The notes under the pieces: generated by a model | Databases searched by the model: none | Told to the model about the DNA's origin: nothing | What the model saw: the letters and a program-made list of their open reading frames with translations, nothing else | Position numbers and translations under genes: made by a program | Source: an uncultured Clostridia bacterium | Lineage (GTDB): Bacteria > Bacillota > Clostridia > Christensenellales > Borkfalkiaceae | DNA length: 20,069 bases | Assembly: GCA_947587775.1 (NCBI GenBank) | Contig: CANPYD010000006.1 | Location: forward strand, 1 to 20,069 | Direction: 5' to 3' | Part shown: positions 13,378-20,069 of the stretch, piece by piece | Layout of the letters: each line of letters starts with the position of its first letter | Position numbering within the stretch: the stretch's first letter is position 1

Positions 13378-15801
13378 ATGGCAAAATTAACCGAACAGGA
13401 AGCGGAACGCCTGATCGCGGGCAAACTCACGCGCTATTTCGGCGTGGGGCCGCAGGAGGCGACAAGAGAACAGATCTATAAGGCTGTTGTGATGAGCGTG
13501 CGGGATATCATGCTCGAAAAGCGTCAGAAATTTCATCTGAAGATCAAGGCAGCGAAGGCGAAGCGCGTCTATTATCTCTGCATGGAATTCCTTTTGGGGC
13601 GTTCGCTCAAAAACAGCATCTATAATCTCGGGATCGGAAAGCCGCTCGAAGGTGCGCTCAAACACTTCAATCTGAATCTGGACGATCTCTATGAAGAGGA
13701 ACCGGACGCGGGACTCGGGAATGGGGGACTCGGCAGGCTTGCCGCATGCTTCCTCGACGGGCTTGCAACGCAGAACTATCCCGCGATGGGCTTCTCGATC
13801 TGCTATCAATACGGGCTTTTCAAGCAAAAGATTGTGGACGGCTGGCAGATGGAACTGCCCGACATATGGCTCCCCGGCGGCGAAGCATGGCTGACGCAGC
13901 GTTCGGATAAACAGTTTATCGTCCGCTTTGACGGCGAACTCGAAGAAAAGTGGACGGATCACGGCATGGAGACGGTGTACCACAACGCGAGGGAAGTGGA
14001 GGCGATCGCATGCGATATGATGGTCTCCGGGAAGGACTCCGAAGCGGTGAGCGTCCTTCGTCTGTGGCGTTCCCGCGCCGTCCAGAAATTCGATATGCAG
14101 CTCTTCTCGCAGGGAAACTACGAGGCCGTCATGCGCGACGACAGCGACGCACAGCTCATTTCCAAAGTGCTCTATCCCTCCGATAATCACTACGAGGGCA
14201 AGTCTTTGCGTCTGAAACAGCAATATTTCCTCGTTTCGGCGTCCCTGCAATGTATCGTTGCCGATCACAAACGCCGTTACGGTTCCCTGAATTTGCTTCC
14301 TTCGATGGCGGCGATCCATATCAACGACACCCATCCCGCGCTTGCGATCCCCGAACTCATGCGTATTCTCGTCGATGAAAATTATTACGGCTGGGACGAA
14401 GCATGGAATATCACGACCGCGACCTGCGCCTACACAAATCATACGGTCATGGCAGAAGCGCTCGAAACATGGGCAGAAGATCTGATTGCCCGCCGTCTGC
14501 CCCGTATTTACGGGATTCTGAAAGAGATCAACCGCCGCTTCTGCGACGACCTGTGGCACAGATTCCCGGGAGACTGGAACAGGATCTCCCGTATGGCAGT
14601 GCTTTCGCATAATACCGTGCGCATGGCGAATCTCTGCGTCGTCGGCTCGCACAGCGTCAACGGCGTGTCGGAGCTTCACAGCCAGATCATCAAAGACAGC
14701 GTTTTCCATGATTTCTACGAATATACCCCCGAAAAGTTCTGTAACGTAACGAACGGCATTGCGCACAGAAGGTGGCTCAACCAGTCCAATCCCGAGCTGT
14801 GTGCACTTCTCAATGACTGTATCGGGGACGGGTATGCAAAAGACGCGGCAAAACTTGCGGACTTCAAGAAATTTGAAAATGACGAGAGCGTTCTGAAACG
14901 TCTCGGTGAGATCAAACGCGTCAAAAAGGAGCAGTTTGCCGCCTACGCAAGGAGCTATCAGGGCGCGATCATCGATCCGAACACGCTCTTTGACGTTCAG
15001 GCGAAGCGGATGCACGAGTATAAGCGGCAGCTTCTGAACGTTCTCCACATCATCAGCGAATACAACGCTTTGCGGGAAAATCCCGATCTCGACGTCCTGC
15101 CCAAGACATATATTTTCGGTGCAAAGGCGGCTGCGGGATACGATATGGCGAAGCAAACCATCAAGCTCATCTGCTATCTTGCGGCGGATATCGCAAAGAA
15201 TCCCAAGATCAACGAGAAGCTCAACGTCGTGTACATGGAAAACTACAATGTCACGATGTCCGAAAAACTGATGCCGGCGTCCGAGATCTCCGAACAGATC
15301 TCTCTTGCGGGGAAGGAAGCGAGCGGCACGGGCAACATGAAGTTCATGATCAACGGTGCGCTCACGATCGGCACACTGGACGGCGCGAATGTGGAGATGG
15401 CGGAGCGCGTCGGGCTTGATAACATCTATATCTTCGGTCTCAAATCGGACGAAGTCAAGCAGATCTGGAGCAGAGGGTACAATTCGAGCGCCTATTACAA
15501 TCAAAATTATGCCATGCGGCAGATCATTGAATCGCTCATTGTCGGGTTCAACGGCTGTTCCTTTGCGGATATCGCCAACTATCTGTTGCGCAACGCGCCC
15601 GTTGCGGATCCCTATATGTGCCTTGCCGACTACGATTCTTACGTACAGACGCAAAACAGCATGACGAAACTTTACCGCAATGATCCTGTCTCATGGAACA
15701 GAAAATCTCTCAATAATATCGCCGGTGCGGGATATTTCTCCGCAGACAGAAGCGTGAGGGATTATGCGACGAGGATCTGGAACCTGAAACCTCTGAAATA
15801 A
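13378..15801 (+). CDS. glgP: Glycogen/starch/alpha-glucan phosphorylase (GT35)
   Basis: Encodes 807 aa. It releases glucose-1-phosphate from glycogen by phosphorolysis, using pyridoxal phosphate. Family motifs run throughout: YYLCMEFLLGRSLKN, EPDAGLGNGGLGRLAACFLDG, the WLPGGEAW region, HINDTHPALAIPELMR, THTVMAEALE-like NHTVMAEALETW, KRMHEYKRQLLN, and EASGTGNMKFMING with the PLP-binding Lys655. Length is normal for bacterial enzymes. GGAG precedes the ATG by about 13 nt. It lies 30 nt after glgA and 3 nt before the GH13 gene, so the operon encodes both synthesis and breakdown of the polymer. Confidence 0.97.
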   Translation: MAKLTEQEAERLIAGKLTRYFGVGPQEATREQIYKAVVMSVRDIMLEKRQKFHLKIKAAKAKRVYYLCMEFLLGRSLKNSIYNLGIGKPLEGALKHFNLNLDDLYEEEPDAGLGNGGLGRLAACFLDGLATQNYPAMGFSICYQYGLFKQKIVDGWQMELPDIWLPGGEAWLTQRSDKQFIVRFDGELEEKWTDHGMETVYHNAREVEAIACDMMVSGKDSEAVSVLRLWRSRAVQKFDMQLFSQGNYEAVMRDDSDAQLISKVLYPSDNHYEGKSLRLKQQYFLVSASLQCIVADHKRRYGSLNLLPSMAAIHINDTHPALAIPELMRILVDENYYGWDEAWNITTATCAYTNHTVMAEALETWAEDLIARRLPRIYGILKEINRRFCDDLWHRFPGDWNRISRMAVLSHNTVRMANLCVVGSHSVNGVSELHSQIIKDSVFHDFYEYTPEKFCNVTNGIAHRRWLNQSNPELCALLNDCIGDGYAKDAAKLADFKKFENDESVLKRLGEIKRVKKEQFAAYARSYQGAIIDPNTLFDVQAKRMHEYKRQLLNVLHIISEYNALRENPDLDVLPKTYIFGAKAAAGYDMAKQTIKLICYLAADIAKNPKINEKLNVVYMENYNVTMSEKLMPASEISEQISLAGKEASGTGNMKFMINGALTIGTLDGANVEMAERVGLDNIYIFGLKSDEVKQIWSRGYNSSAYYNQNYAMRQIIESLIVGFNGCSFADIANYLLRNAPVADPYMCLADYDSYVQTQNSMTKLYRNDPVSWNRKSLNNIAGAGYFSADRSVRDYATRIWNLKPLK

Positions 15802-15804
15802 GGG

Positions 15805-17637
15805 ATGAGCTACTATTACGACCCGCTCGACAGAGCATGCAAGAGCATTCGGGGGGCGATCGCAAGAGAAAGCGAACTGGCCCTCAACATATATCACAGG
15901 GAAAGCGGAGAATCTACATTCTCCGCTCAAACTTGTACACTGATTTTGTGGCGGAACGAGGAGCCGCCCATGGCGTTTGACATGAAAAAAAGGGGAGAGG
16001 ATTTTTCTCTCCGCCTTGTTTTTCATGAGGTGGGACTGTATTTTTACAGTTTTCTTTTGGATGGGATCCCCTTCAAATGCGGAAATCTGAGATCGGGTAC
16101 GACGGACGGAAACGGAACCGACTGGCAGATCACGGTTTTCGATGAAGATTATGCAACGCCCGGCTGGTTCAAGGGCGGCGTGATGTATCAGATCTTTCCC
16201 GACCGTTTCTGCCGCGGCGCAGGGAGTTATCCCGTGTCCGACGGAAAGATCCTGCGCGAGGACTGGGGCGGAATTCCTTCCTTTCGCCCGAACGAGGCGG
16301 GAAAGATCCTCAACAACGATTTCTTTGGGGGAAATTTCAACGGCGTACGCGAAAAACTGCCGTATCTCAAGGAACTCGGCGTTACGGTGATCTATTTCAA
16401 CCCCATTTTCGAGGCGTATTCCAACCACCGTTACGATACGGGCGACTATCTTCGCGTCGACCCGCTTCTCGGCACGGAGGAGGACTTCGACCGCCTTGTG
16501 GAGGAGGCGAAGGCGCTCGGCATCCATGTGGTTTTGGACGGCGTGTTCAACCATACGGGGGACAACAGCCGCTATTTCAACAAATACGGAACATACGACA
16601 GCGTCGGAGCCTTCCAGTCCCAAAATTCCCCGTATGCGGATTGGTACCGTTTTCGGGAGTTTCCGTCTCTCTACGACTGCTGGTGGGGGATCGAGATCCT
16701 TCCCGAAATCAACGAATCTTCGCCCTCCTACCAAAAATTTATTTTGGGCGAAAACGGCGTCATCCGCCACTGGCTGCGGCACGGGATCGGCGGATACCGT
16801 CTCGACGTTGCGGATGAACTTCCCGACTTTTTCCTGAAATCGGTACGGGAGACCGTCAAAGCCGAAAATCCCGACGCCGTGATCATCGGCGAAGTCTGGG
16901 AGGACGCTTCTAACAAGATTTCCTATGACGTCCGCAGGCAGTATTTGCAGGGATTCGAGCTCGACAGTGTCATGAATTATCCCTTGAAGGACGCGATCAT
17001 CAATTTCGTACAGACGGGAATGACCTACCTGCTGCGGGAAACAATCGCGATGCTCGTCGACAATTATCCGAAGCAGACCCTCGATTCGCTCATGAACATC
17101 CTCGGATCGCACGATACGCCCCGCATTCTGACCGTGTTCGGCGGAACGGAATGTTCGGACAAAGAGGAAATGGCGCGGCTCCGCATGGACGATGAAACGC
17201 TGAAAAAGGCAAAAACAATGCTGAAAACCGCGGCGGTATTGCAATTTACGCTTCCCGGTGTGCCCTGTATCTACTACGGCGACGAAGCGGGAATGGAAGG
17301 ATACAGGGATCCGTTCTGCCGCAAATGCTTCCCGTGGGATGAAATCGATGCCGATCTGCATGATTTTTACGCAAAACTCGGCAAGATCCGCACAGAAGAA
17401 TTGAAGCGAGTCTTTGCCGAAGGCGAATACTCCGAAGTCTACGCGGATACGGGACTCATTGTCTTTTCCCGCAGAACAAAAACGGAAAGCGCATATATTT
17501 TTGTGAACTGCGGCACCTGTTCCTATGACCTGAAATGCAGCGGAACATGGAAAGAGCATATCTCGGGCGAGATCTTTTCGTCCGGATATCAGATCAAACC
17601 GCATTCCTACGGGATCATCTCCAAATACTATGTCTGA
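15805..17637 (+). CDS. Intracellular GH13 alpha-glucosidase/neopullulanase-like enzyme
   Basis: Encodes 610 aa. Residues 1 to about 115 form a beta-sandwich-like N-terminal domain. A GH13 barrel follows, starting WFKGGVMYQIFPDRF, with YFNPIFEAYSNHRYDTGDY, VVLDGVFNHTG, nucleophile Asp334 (GYRLDVAD), acid/base Glu363 (IIGEVWED) and Asp437 (LGSHDTPR). A small C-terminal beta domain ends the protein. No signal peptide, so it works in the cytosol. It resembles neopullulanase/maltodextrin-degrading subfamilies rather than GlgX, but exact specificity cannot be read from sequence. It starts 3 nt after glgP with only GGG next to the ATG, so translation is probably by reinitiation. The likely job is to process branched limit dextrins left by GlgP. 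Its stop codon lies inside the first of two 13-bp palindromes. Confidence 0.9.
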   Translation: MSYYYDPLDRACKSIRGAIARESELALNIYHRESGESTFSAQTCTLILWRNEEPPMAFDMKKRGEDFSLRLVFHEVGLYFYSFLLDGIPFKCGNLRSGTTDGNGTDWQITVFDEDYATPGWFKGGVMYQIFPDRFCRGAGSYPVSDGKILREDWGGIPSFRPNEAGKILNNDFFGGNFNGVREKLPYLKELGVTVIYFNPIFEAYSNHRYDTGDYLRVDPLLGTEEDFDRLVEEAKALGIHVVLDGVFNHTGDNSRYFNKYGTYDSVGAFQSQNSPYADWYRFREFPSLYDCWWGIEILPEINESSPSYQKFILGENGVIRHWLRHGIGGYRLDVADELPDFFLKSVRETVKAENPDAVIIGEVWEDASNKISYDVRRQYLQGFELDSVMNYPLKDAIINFVQTGMTYLLRETIAMLVDNYPKQTLDSLMNILGSHDTPRILTVFGGTECSDKEEMARLRMDDETLKKAKTMLKTAAVLQFTLPGVPCIYYGDEAGMEGYRDPFCRKCFPWDEIDADLHDFYAKLGKIRTEELKRVFAEGEYSEVYADTGLIVFSRRTKTESAYIFVNCGTCSYDLKCSGTWKEHISGEIFSSGYQIKPHSYGIISKYYV

Positions 17638-17659
17638 CATAATTAGTATGTCTGACATA
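17629..17659. repeat. Two tandem 13-bp palindromes at the end of the glycogen operon
   Basis: TATGTC-T-GACATA occurs at 17629-17641 and again at 17647-17659, an 18-bp period. The first copy contains the GH13 stop codon (TGA 17635-17637). Each is a perfect 6-bp inverted repeat around one base. The pair can also fold on itself: ACTATGTC (17627-17634) pairs with GACATAGT (17654-17661). There is no T tract, so it is not a terminator. The symmetry is like operators of GntR-type regulators, but no regulated gene starts nearby. Confidence 0.7.
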
Positions 17660-17722
17660 GTATTGAATTGATAAATTCATTGACCGAACCCGCAAAAATT
17701 CCAAAGAACGTCCCGTAAAAGG

Positions 17723-17764
17723 AAAATCCGCAAATGTTCCTGAAATCACCTTGCGGATTTTTTT
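17723..17764 (+). terminator. Terminator of the glycogen operon
   Basis: AAAATCCGCAA (17723-17733) pairs with TTGCGGATTTT (17751-17761) across a 17-nt loop, ending in seven T (17758-17764). It lies 86 nt past the GH13 stop codon. Confidence 0.82.
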
Positions 17765-17777
17765 GATATCATTTCGG

Positions 17778-17809
17778 AAAATGTGCCACAGAATCTTCGG
17801 CGCATTTTT
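17778..17809 (+). terminator. Second, weaker terminator hairpin in tandem
   Basis: AAAATGTGCC (17778-17787) pairs with GGCGCATTTT (17799-17808), including one U-G pair, with an 11-nt loop and a five-T run at 17805-17809. It follows the first terminator by 13 nt and would shield the recombinase region from read-through. Confidence 0.6.
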
Positions 17810-17944
17810 GCAAATTATAACGTCGCAAACAAATACGATAAAATCAAATCAGTCGTCCGACAAATTTTCTCAAAAATTGCATTTCGGAAAGAATTTCAAT
17901 GTATTGTATCAAAATCATCACAATTACCCCCTTTTTATCCCCTT

Positions 17945-17976
17945 ACTATTCGTAAAAGAAGCATTTTGCGAATAGT
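17945..17976. other. Candidate dif-like recombination site, 13-6-13 bp
   Basis: Left arm ACTATTCGTAAAA (17945-17957), central GAAGCA (17958-17963), right arm TTTTGCGAATAGT (17964-17976). The arms are inverted copies differing at one position. Two inverted protein-binding arms around a 6-bp exchange region is the standard layout of a tyrosine-recombinase crossover site. The site lies 125 bp before the recombinase ATG. In streptococci and lactococci difSL lies next to xerS, and in some epsilonproteobacteria difH lies next to xerH. The sequence does not match the usual XerCD dif. Assignment is inferred from geometry and context. It could instead be an operator for the recombinase gene or an element attachment site. 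Confidence 0.6.
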
Positions 17977-18053
17977 TCGAAGTGTGTCGGGTAGGCTGAA
18001 AATCCTACTCCCCACCGAGAGATCCGGAAAATTTTCAATAAATCCCCCATTTA

Positions 18054-18066
18054 ACTATTCGCAAAA
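18054..18066 (+). promoter_or_regulatory. Third copy of the recombination-site arm, abutting the recombinase promoter
   Basis: ACTATTCGCAAAA is the exact reverse complement of the right arm at 17964-17976 and differs from the left arm by one base. Its last base (18066) directly precedes the -35 box (18067). A recombinase monomer bound here would contact or block RNA polymerase, suggesting autoregulation. Confidence 0.65.
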
Positions 18067-18095
18067 TTGACTTTTTCCCTCGATTGTGCTATACT
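18067..18095 (+). promoter_or_regulatory. Sigma-A promoter of the recombinase-hflX operon
   Basis: -35 TTGACT (18067-18072), 17-nt spacer, -10 TATACT (18090-18095). Standard geometry puts transcription start at about 18102, which is the A of the recombinase ATG. Confidence 0.87.
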
Positions 18096-18101
18096 TTTTT
18101 T

Positions 18102-19166
18102 ATGGCAGTCAAAAACGCAAATTACTATCAGGAACGAAATTTAAGGAATCTCGACAAGATTGATGAGCTCCTCTCCGATCTCCCCGATTTCTGCGAGGAT
18201 TTTTTCCGCGGAATCGAACCGCGCACGAGCACGCTCACCCGTCTCAACTATGCCTACGACCTCAGGATCTTTTTTGATTTTCTCTCCAAAAAGAAATTTC
18301 ACGGAAAAGCCGTCCGCGAGATCAACCTCGAGGATCTTGAAACGGTCACGGACACGGACATCGAGATCTTTCTCTCCTATCTCTCCCACTATTCGTTCGG
18401 GGGAAAGTCTCTTTCCTGCGACGAACGAGCCAAGGCGCGCAAGCTCTGCACCGTCCGCTCCCTCTTCAAGTTCTTCTTCAACAAGGGACTCATCGGCGTC
18501 AATAATCCCTCCAAGGTCGCCACACCCAAGCTGCACGAAAAGGAGATCATCCGCCTTGAAAATGACGAGATCTCCGATCTTTTGGATACGGCGGAGCTTG
18601 GCTCCGGTCTTCCGCCCCACGCCAGCGGCTATCATGAACGCACAAAGGTGCGTGATACGGCGATTTTGACCCTTTTTTTGGGCACGGGGATCCGTATTTC
18701 CGAACTTGTCGGGCTCAATAACGAAAATCTCGATTTTTCGAACAACTCCTTTGTCGTGACCCGCAAGGGCGGCAGTCAGGCGATTTTGTACTTCTCGGAT
18801 GAGGTCGCGGACGCCCTTCTCGCCTATTTAGAACAAAAAAAAGAGGATCCTCGTGTCCCGAAAGAGACCCCTTCTCCCCTATTTTTATCAATGCAATACC
18901 GCAGGATCACCGTCCGTGCGGTCGAAAATCTTGTAAAAAAATATGCAAAGATCGTTTCGCCTCTCAAAAAGATCACGCCGCATAAGCTGCGCTCCACCTA
19001 CGGTACGGCGCTCTACCGCGAAACGGGCGATATTTATATTGTGGCGGACGTTTTGGGACATAAGGACGTCAATACGACGCGGAAACATTACGCCGCGATC
19101 ACGGAGGACAACCGCCGCTCCGTTGCGGGGAAAGTGAAATTGCACAGGACGGAGGACGAAACGTGA
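18102..19166 (+). CDS. Tyrosine site-specific recombinase, XerS-like
   Basis: Encodes 354 aa, close to the roughly 356 aa of XerS and longer than XerC/XerD (about 300). It would cut and rejoin DNA through a 3'-phosphotyrosine, typically resolving chromosome dimers. The N-terminal SAM-like domain begins IDELLSDLPDFCEDFFRG, resembling the XerS opening. The catalytic domain shows the full set: Arg198 (GTGIRISEL), Lys222 (TRKGG), His294 and Arg297 (TPHKLRSTYG), His320 (LGHKD) and nucleophile Tyr330 (RKHYAAI). ATG 18102 is preferred over the in-frame ATG at 18084 because the promoter's -10 box lies at 18090-18095. There is no Shine-Dalgarno sequence, so the mRNA is probably leaderless. The 3' end overlaps hflX by 4 nt (GTGA). 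A dif-like site lies just upstream. An integrase of a mobile element is possible but no other element genes are present. Confidence 0.92.
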   Translation: MAVKNANYYQERNLRNLDKIDELLSDLPDFCEDFFRGIEPRTSTLTRLNYAYDLRIFFDFLSKKKFHGKAVREINLEDLETVTDTDIEIFLSYLSHYSFGGKSLSCDERAKARKLCTVRSLFKFFFNKGLIGVNNPSKVATPKLHEKEIIRLENDEISDLLDTAELGSGLPPHASGYHERTKVRDTAILTLFLGTGIRISELVGLNNENLDFSNNSFVVTRKGGSQAILYFSDEVADALLAYLEQKKEDPRVPKETPSPLFLSMQYRRITVRAVENLVKKYAKIVSPLKKITPHKLRSTYGTALYRETGDIYIVADVLGHKDVNTTRKHYAAITEDNRRSVAGKVKLHRTEDET

Positions 19167-20069
19167 CGGAAAAACCCGAGATCATCTATGTGATCCAGCC
19201 CGTCGAGGGGCCGAATTCGGAGGTTCTGCATGCGGAGATCCTCTCGTTGATCGAGAGCGCGGGCGCGGAATATGCAGGCACGATCTATCAGAATATCCGT
19301 GAAGTCAATCCCGCGACCTATATCGGGGAAGGCAAACTTCTCGAGCTCAAAGAGCGGCTCGAGGGGCTGGAACTTACCGTCCTCTTCAACGGGGAGCTCT
19401 CCCCTTCCCAGACGCTGAACATCTCCAAAGCGCTCGATCATCGCAAAGTCATCGACAGAACGACGCTGATCCTCGACATTTTTGCCCTTCGCGCGCAGAG
19501 CCGCGAGGGAAAGATCCAGGTGGAGCTTGCCCAACTCAAATACATTTATCCGCGCCTCAAAGGCAAGGGCGAGGCGCTTTCCCGTCTCGGAGGGGGGATC
19601 GGGACGCGCGGCCCCGGCGAAACGAAGCTCGAGACAGACAGGCGGCACATTCGTGAGCGCATCCGTGCGCTCGAGGAAAAGCTTAAAGAGACCGAACAAA
19701 GGCGGGCGTTGCAGGTCGAGCGCAGAAAAAAAGAACGCGTCAAAACGATCGCGCTCGTAGGGTATACGAATACCGGGAAATCCACGCTCCTGAACGCCCT
19801 TACGGGCGCGGACGTCTTTGTGAAAAACGCGCTCTTTGCGACGCTCGATCCCACCGCACGGGGATTCGAGATCGAGGGCGTTCCCTTTTTGCTCGTCGAT
19901 ACCGTCGGATTTTTGCAGAGCCTTCCCCATCACCTGATCGAAGCCTTCAAGTCCACGCTCGAAAGCGCCCTGAATTGCGATCTTGCCCTCATCGTCTGCG
20001 ACGCCGCGGGAGAGTACGAGATGCAGCTGAAAACGACGCTTTCGACGCTGCAAGATCTCGGATTCACGG
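19163..20069 (+). CDS. hflX: GTPase HflX (partial, 3' end outside window)
   Basis: 302 codons are visible of a protein usually about 410-430 aa. HflX is a ribosome-associated GTPase that splits stalled 70S or 100S ribosomes under stress. The N-terminal HflX domain includes NPATYIGEGKLLEL, then DRTTLILDIFALRAQSREGKIQVELAQL in family-typical form, and the hallmark LSRLGGGIGTRGPGETKLE. A helical linker (ERIRALEEKLKETEQRR) leads to the G domain: G1 GYTNTGKST (200-208), G2 FATLDPT and G3 DTVGF (246-250). The window ends before G4. The start is GTG at 19163, overlapping the recombinase stop in GTGA, implying coupled translation and expression from the recombinase promoter. Confidence 0.97.
   Translation, partial: MTEKPEIIYVIQPVEGPNSEVLHAEILSLIESAGAEYAGTIYQNIREVNPATYIGEGKLLELKERLEGLELTVLFNGELSPSQTLNISKALDHRKVIDRTTLILDIFALRAQSREGKIQVELAQLKYIYPRLKGKGEALSRLGGGIGTRGPGETKLETDRRHIRERIRALEEKLKETEQRRALQVERRKKERVKTIALVGYTNTGKSTLLNALTGADVFVKNALFATLDPTARGFEIEGVPFLLVDTVGFLQSLPHHLIEAFKSTLESALNCDLALIVCDAAGEYEMQLKTTLSTLQDLGFT

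Larger units (their letters stand above)
17638..18101. other. 464-nt AT-rich intergenic region with terminators and a recombination-site-like repeat
   Basis: No convincing protein-coding gene lies here; the open frames at 17751-17975 and 17783-18070 lack ribosome sites and recognisable content. From left to right it holds the second 13-bp palindrome, two terminator hairpins (17723-17764, 17778-17809), an AT-rich stretch with nothing I can name (17810-17944), the 32-bp inverted-arm site (17945-17976), a 7-bp hairpin with one G-U pair (17989-17995 with 18004-18010), the third arm copy (18054-18066) and the recombinase promoter. Confidence 0.8.

Noticed and set aside
10621..17658. Very long open frames on the minus strand opposite glgD, glgA, glgP and the GH13 gene
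   Set aside because: They have no ribosome sites or family motifs and lie entirely across unmistakable genes. They result from the codon bias of the plus-strand genes.
17751..18070. Small plus-strand ORFs between the glycogen operon and the recombinase
   Set aside because: They run through terminator hairpins and the dif-like site, have no ribosome sites, and their composition looks non-coding.
18388..18396. ACTATTCGT, nine bases of the recombinase arm, inside the recombinase gene
   Set aside because: Only 9 of 13 bases match, it is in coding sequence with ordinary codons, and no inverted partner lies nearby.
1..20069. CRISPR arrays, insertion sequences, rRNA, toxin-antitoxin or phage structural genes
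   Set aside because: No regularly spaced repeats, transposase motifs or such genes were seen on either strand. The XRE/lipoprotein pair lacks the features of a toxin-antitoxin pair, being divergent with a secreted partner.

Overview
The window looks like chromosomal DNA from an anaerobic Bacillota of class Clostridia. Supporting signs are SpoVG, a GlgC/GlgD pair, a pol I with a degraded proofreading site, and textbook sigma-A promoters with 17-bp spacers and short strong terminators. A finer taxonomic placement is not supportable from this sequence alone. Most of the window is ordinary single-copy housekeeping and storage metabolism with moderately high G+C. The stretch from about 1235 to 2160 is visibly richer in A+T and looks accessory.

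Layout: (1) 1-207 is the 3' end of an unrecognised + strand gene. It converges with a DUF1848 protein (225-1169, -) that carries a C-terminal CxxxCxxC cluster and ends in a clamp-binding-like tail. (2) 1358-2157 is a small divergent module: a putative lipoprotein (-) and a 69-aa XRE repressor-like protein (+). They share an intergenic region with two near-identical 17-bp palindromes, one of which exactly fills the -35/-10 spacer of the lipoprotein promoter. (3) 2217-2382 holds tRNA-Leu(CAA) (-) with its promoter and an unusually long terminator inverted repeat that runs into the tRNA 3' end. (4) 2401-5599 is polA and coaE, which overlap by 14 nt, followed by a bidirectional terminator shared with spoVG (-). 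(5) murC (6014-7333, +) has its own terminator. (6) 7396-17764 is a complete glycogen operon: strong promoter, glgB, glgC, glgD, glgA, glgP and an intracellular GH13 enzyme, all closely spaced and ending in tandem terminators. Branching enzyme, ADP-glucose pyrophosphorylase (catalytic plus regulatory subunit) and synthase build the polymer; phosphorylase and the GH13 enzyme mobilise it. (7) 17945-20069 is a tyrosine recombinase resembling single-subunit Xer proteins (XerS type), overlapping the start of hflX, which runs off the window.

The most interesting part is the DNA just ahead of the recombinase. A 32-bp site has 13-bp inverted arms around a 6-bp centre, the geometry of a tyrosine-recombinase crossover site. 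A third perfect copy of the arm directly abuts the -35 box of the recombinase promoter. That promoter places the predicted transcription start on the A of the recombinase ATG, so the mRNA is probably leaderless. This resembles the xerS/difSL and xerH/difH arrangement, where a lone Xer recombinase gene sits beside its own dif site. I infer a self-regulated single-recombinase Xer/dif cassette, possibly with a dif sequence not previously described.
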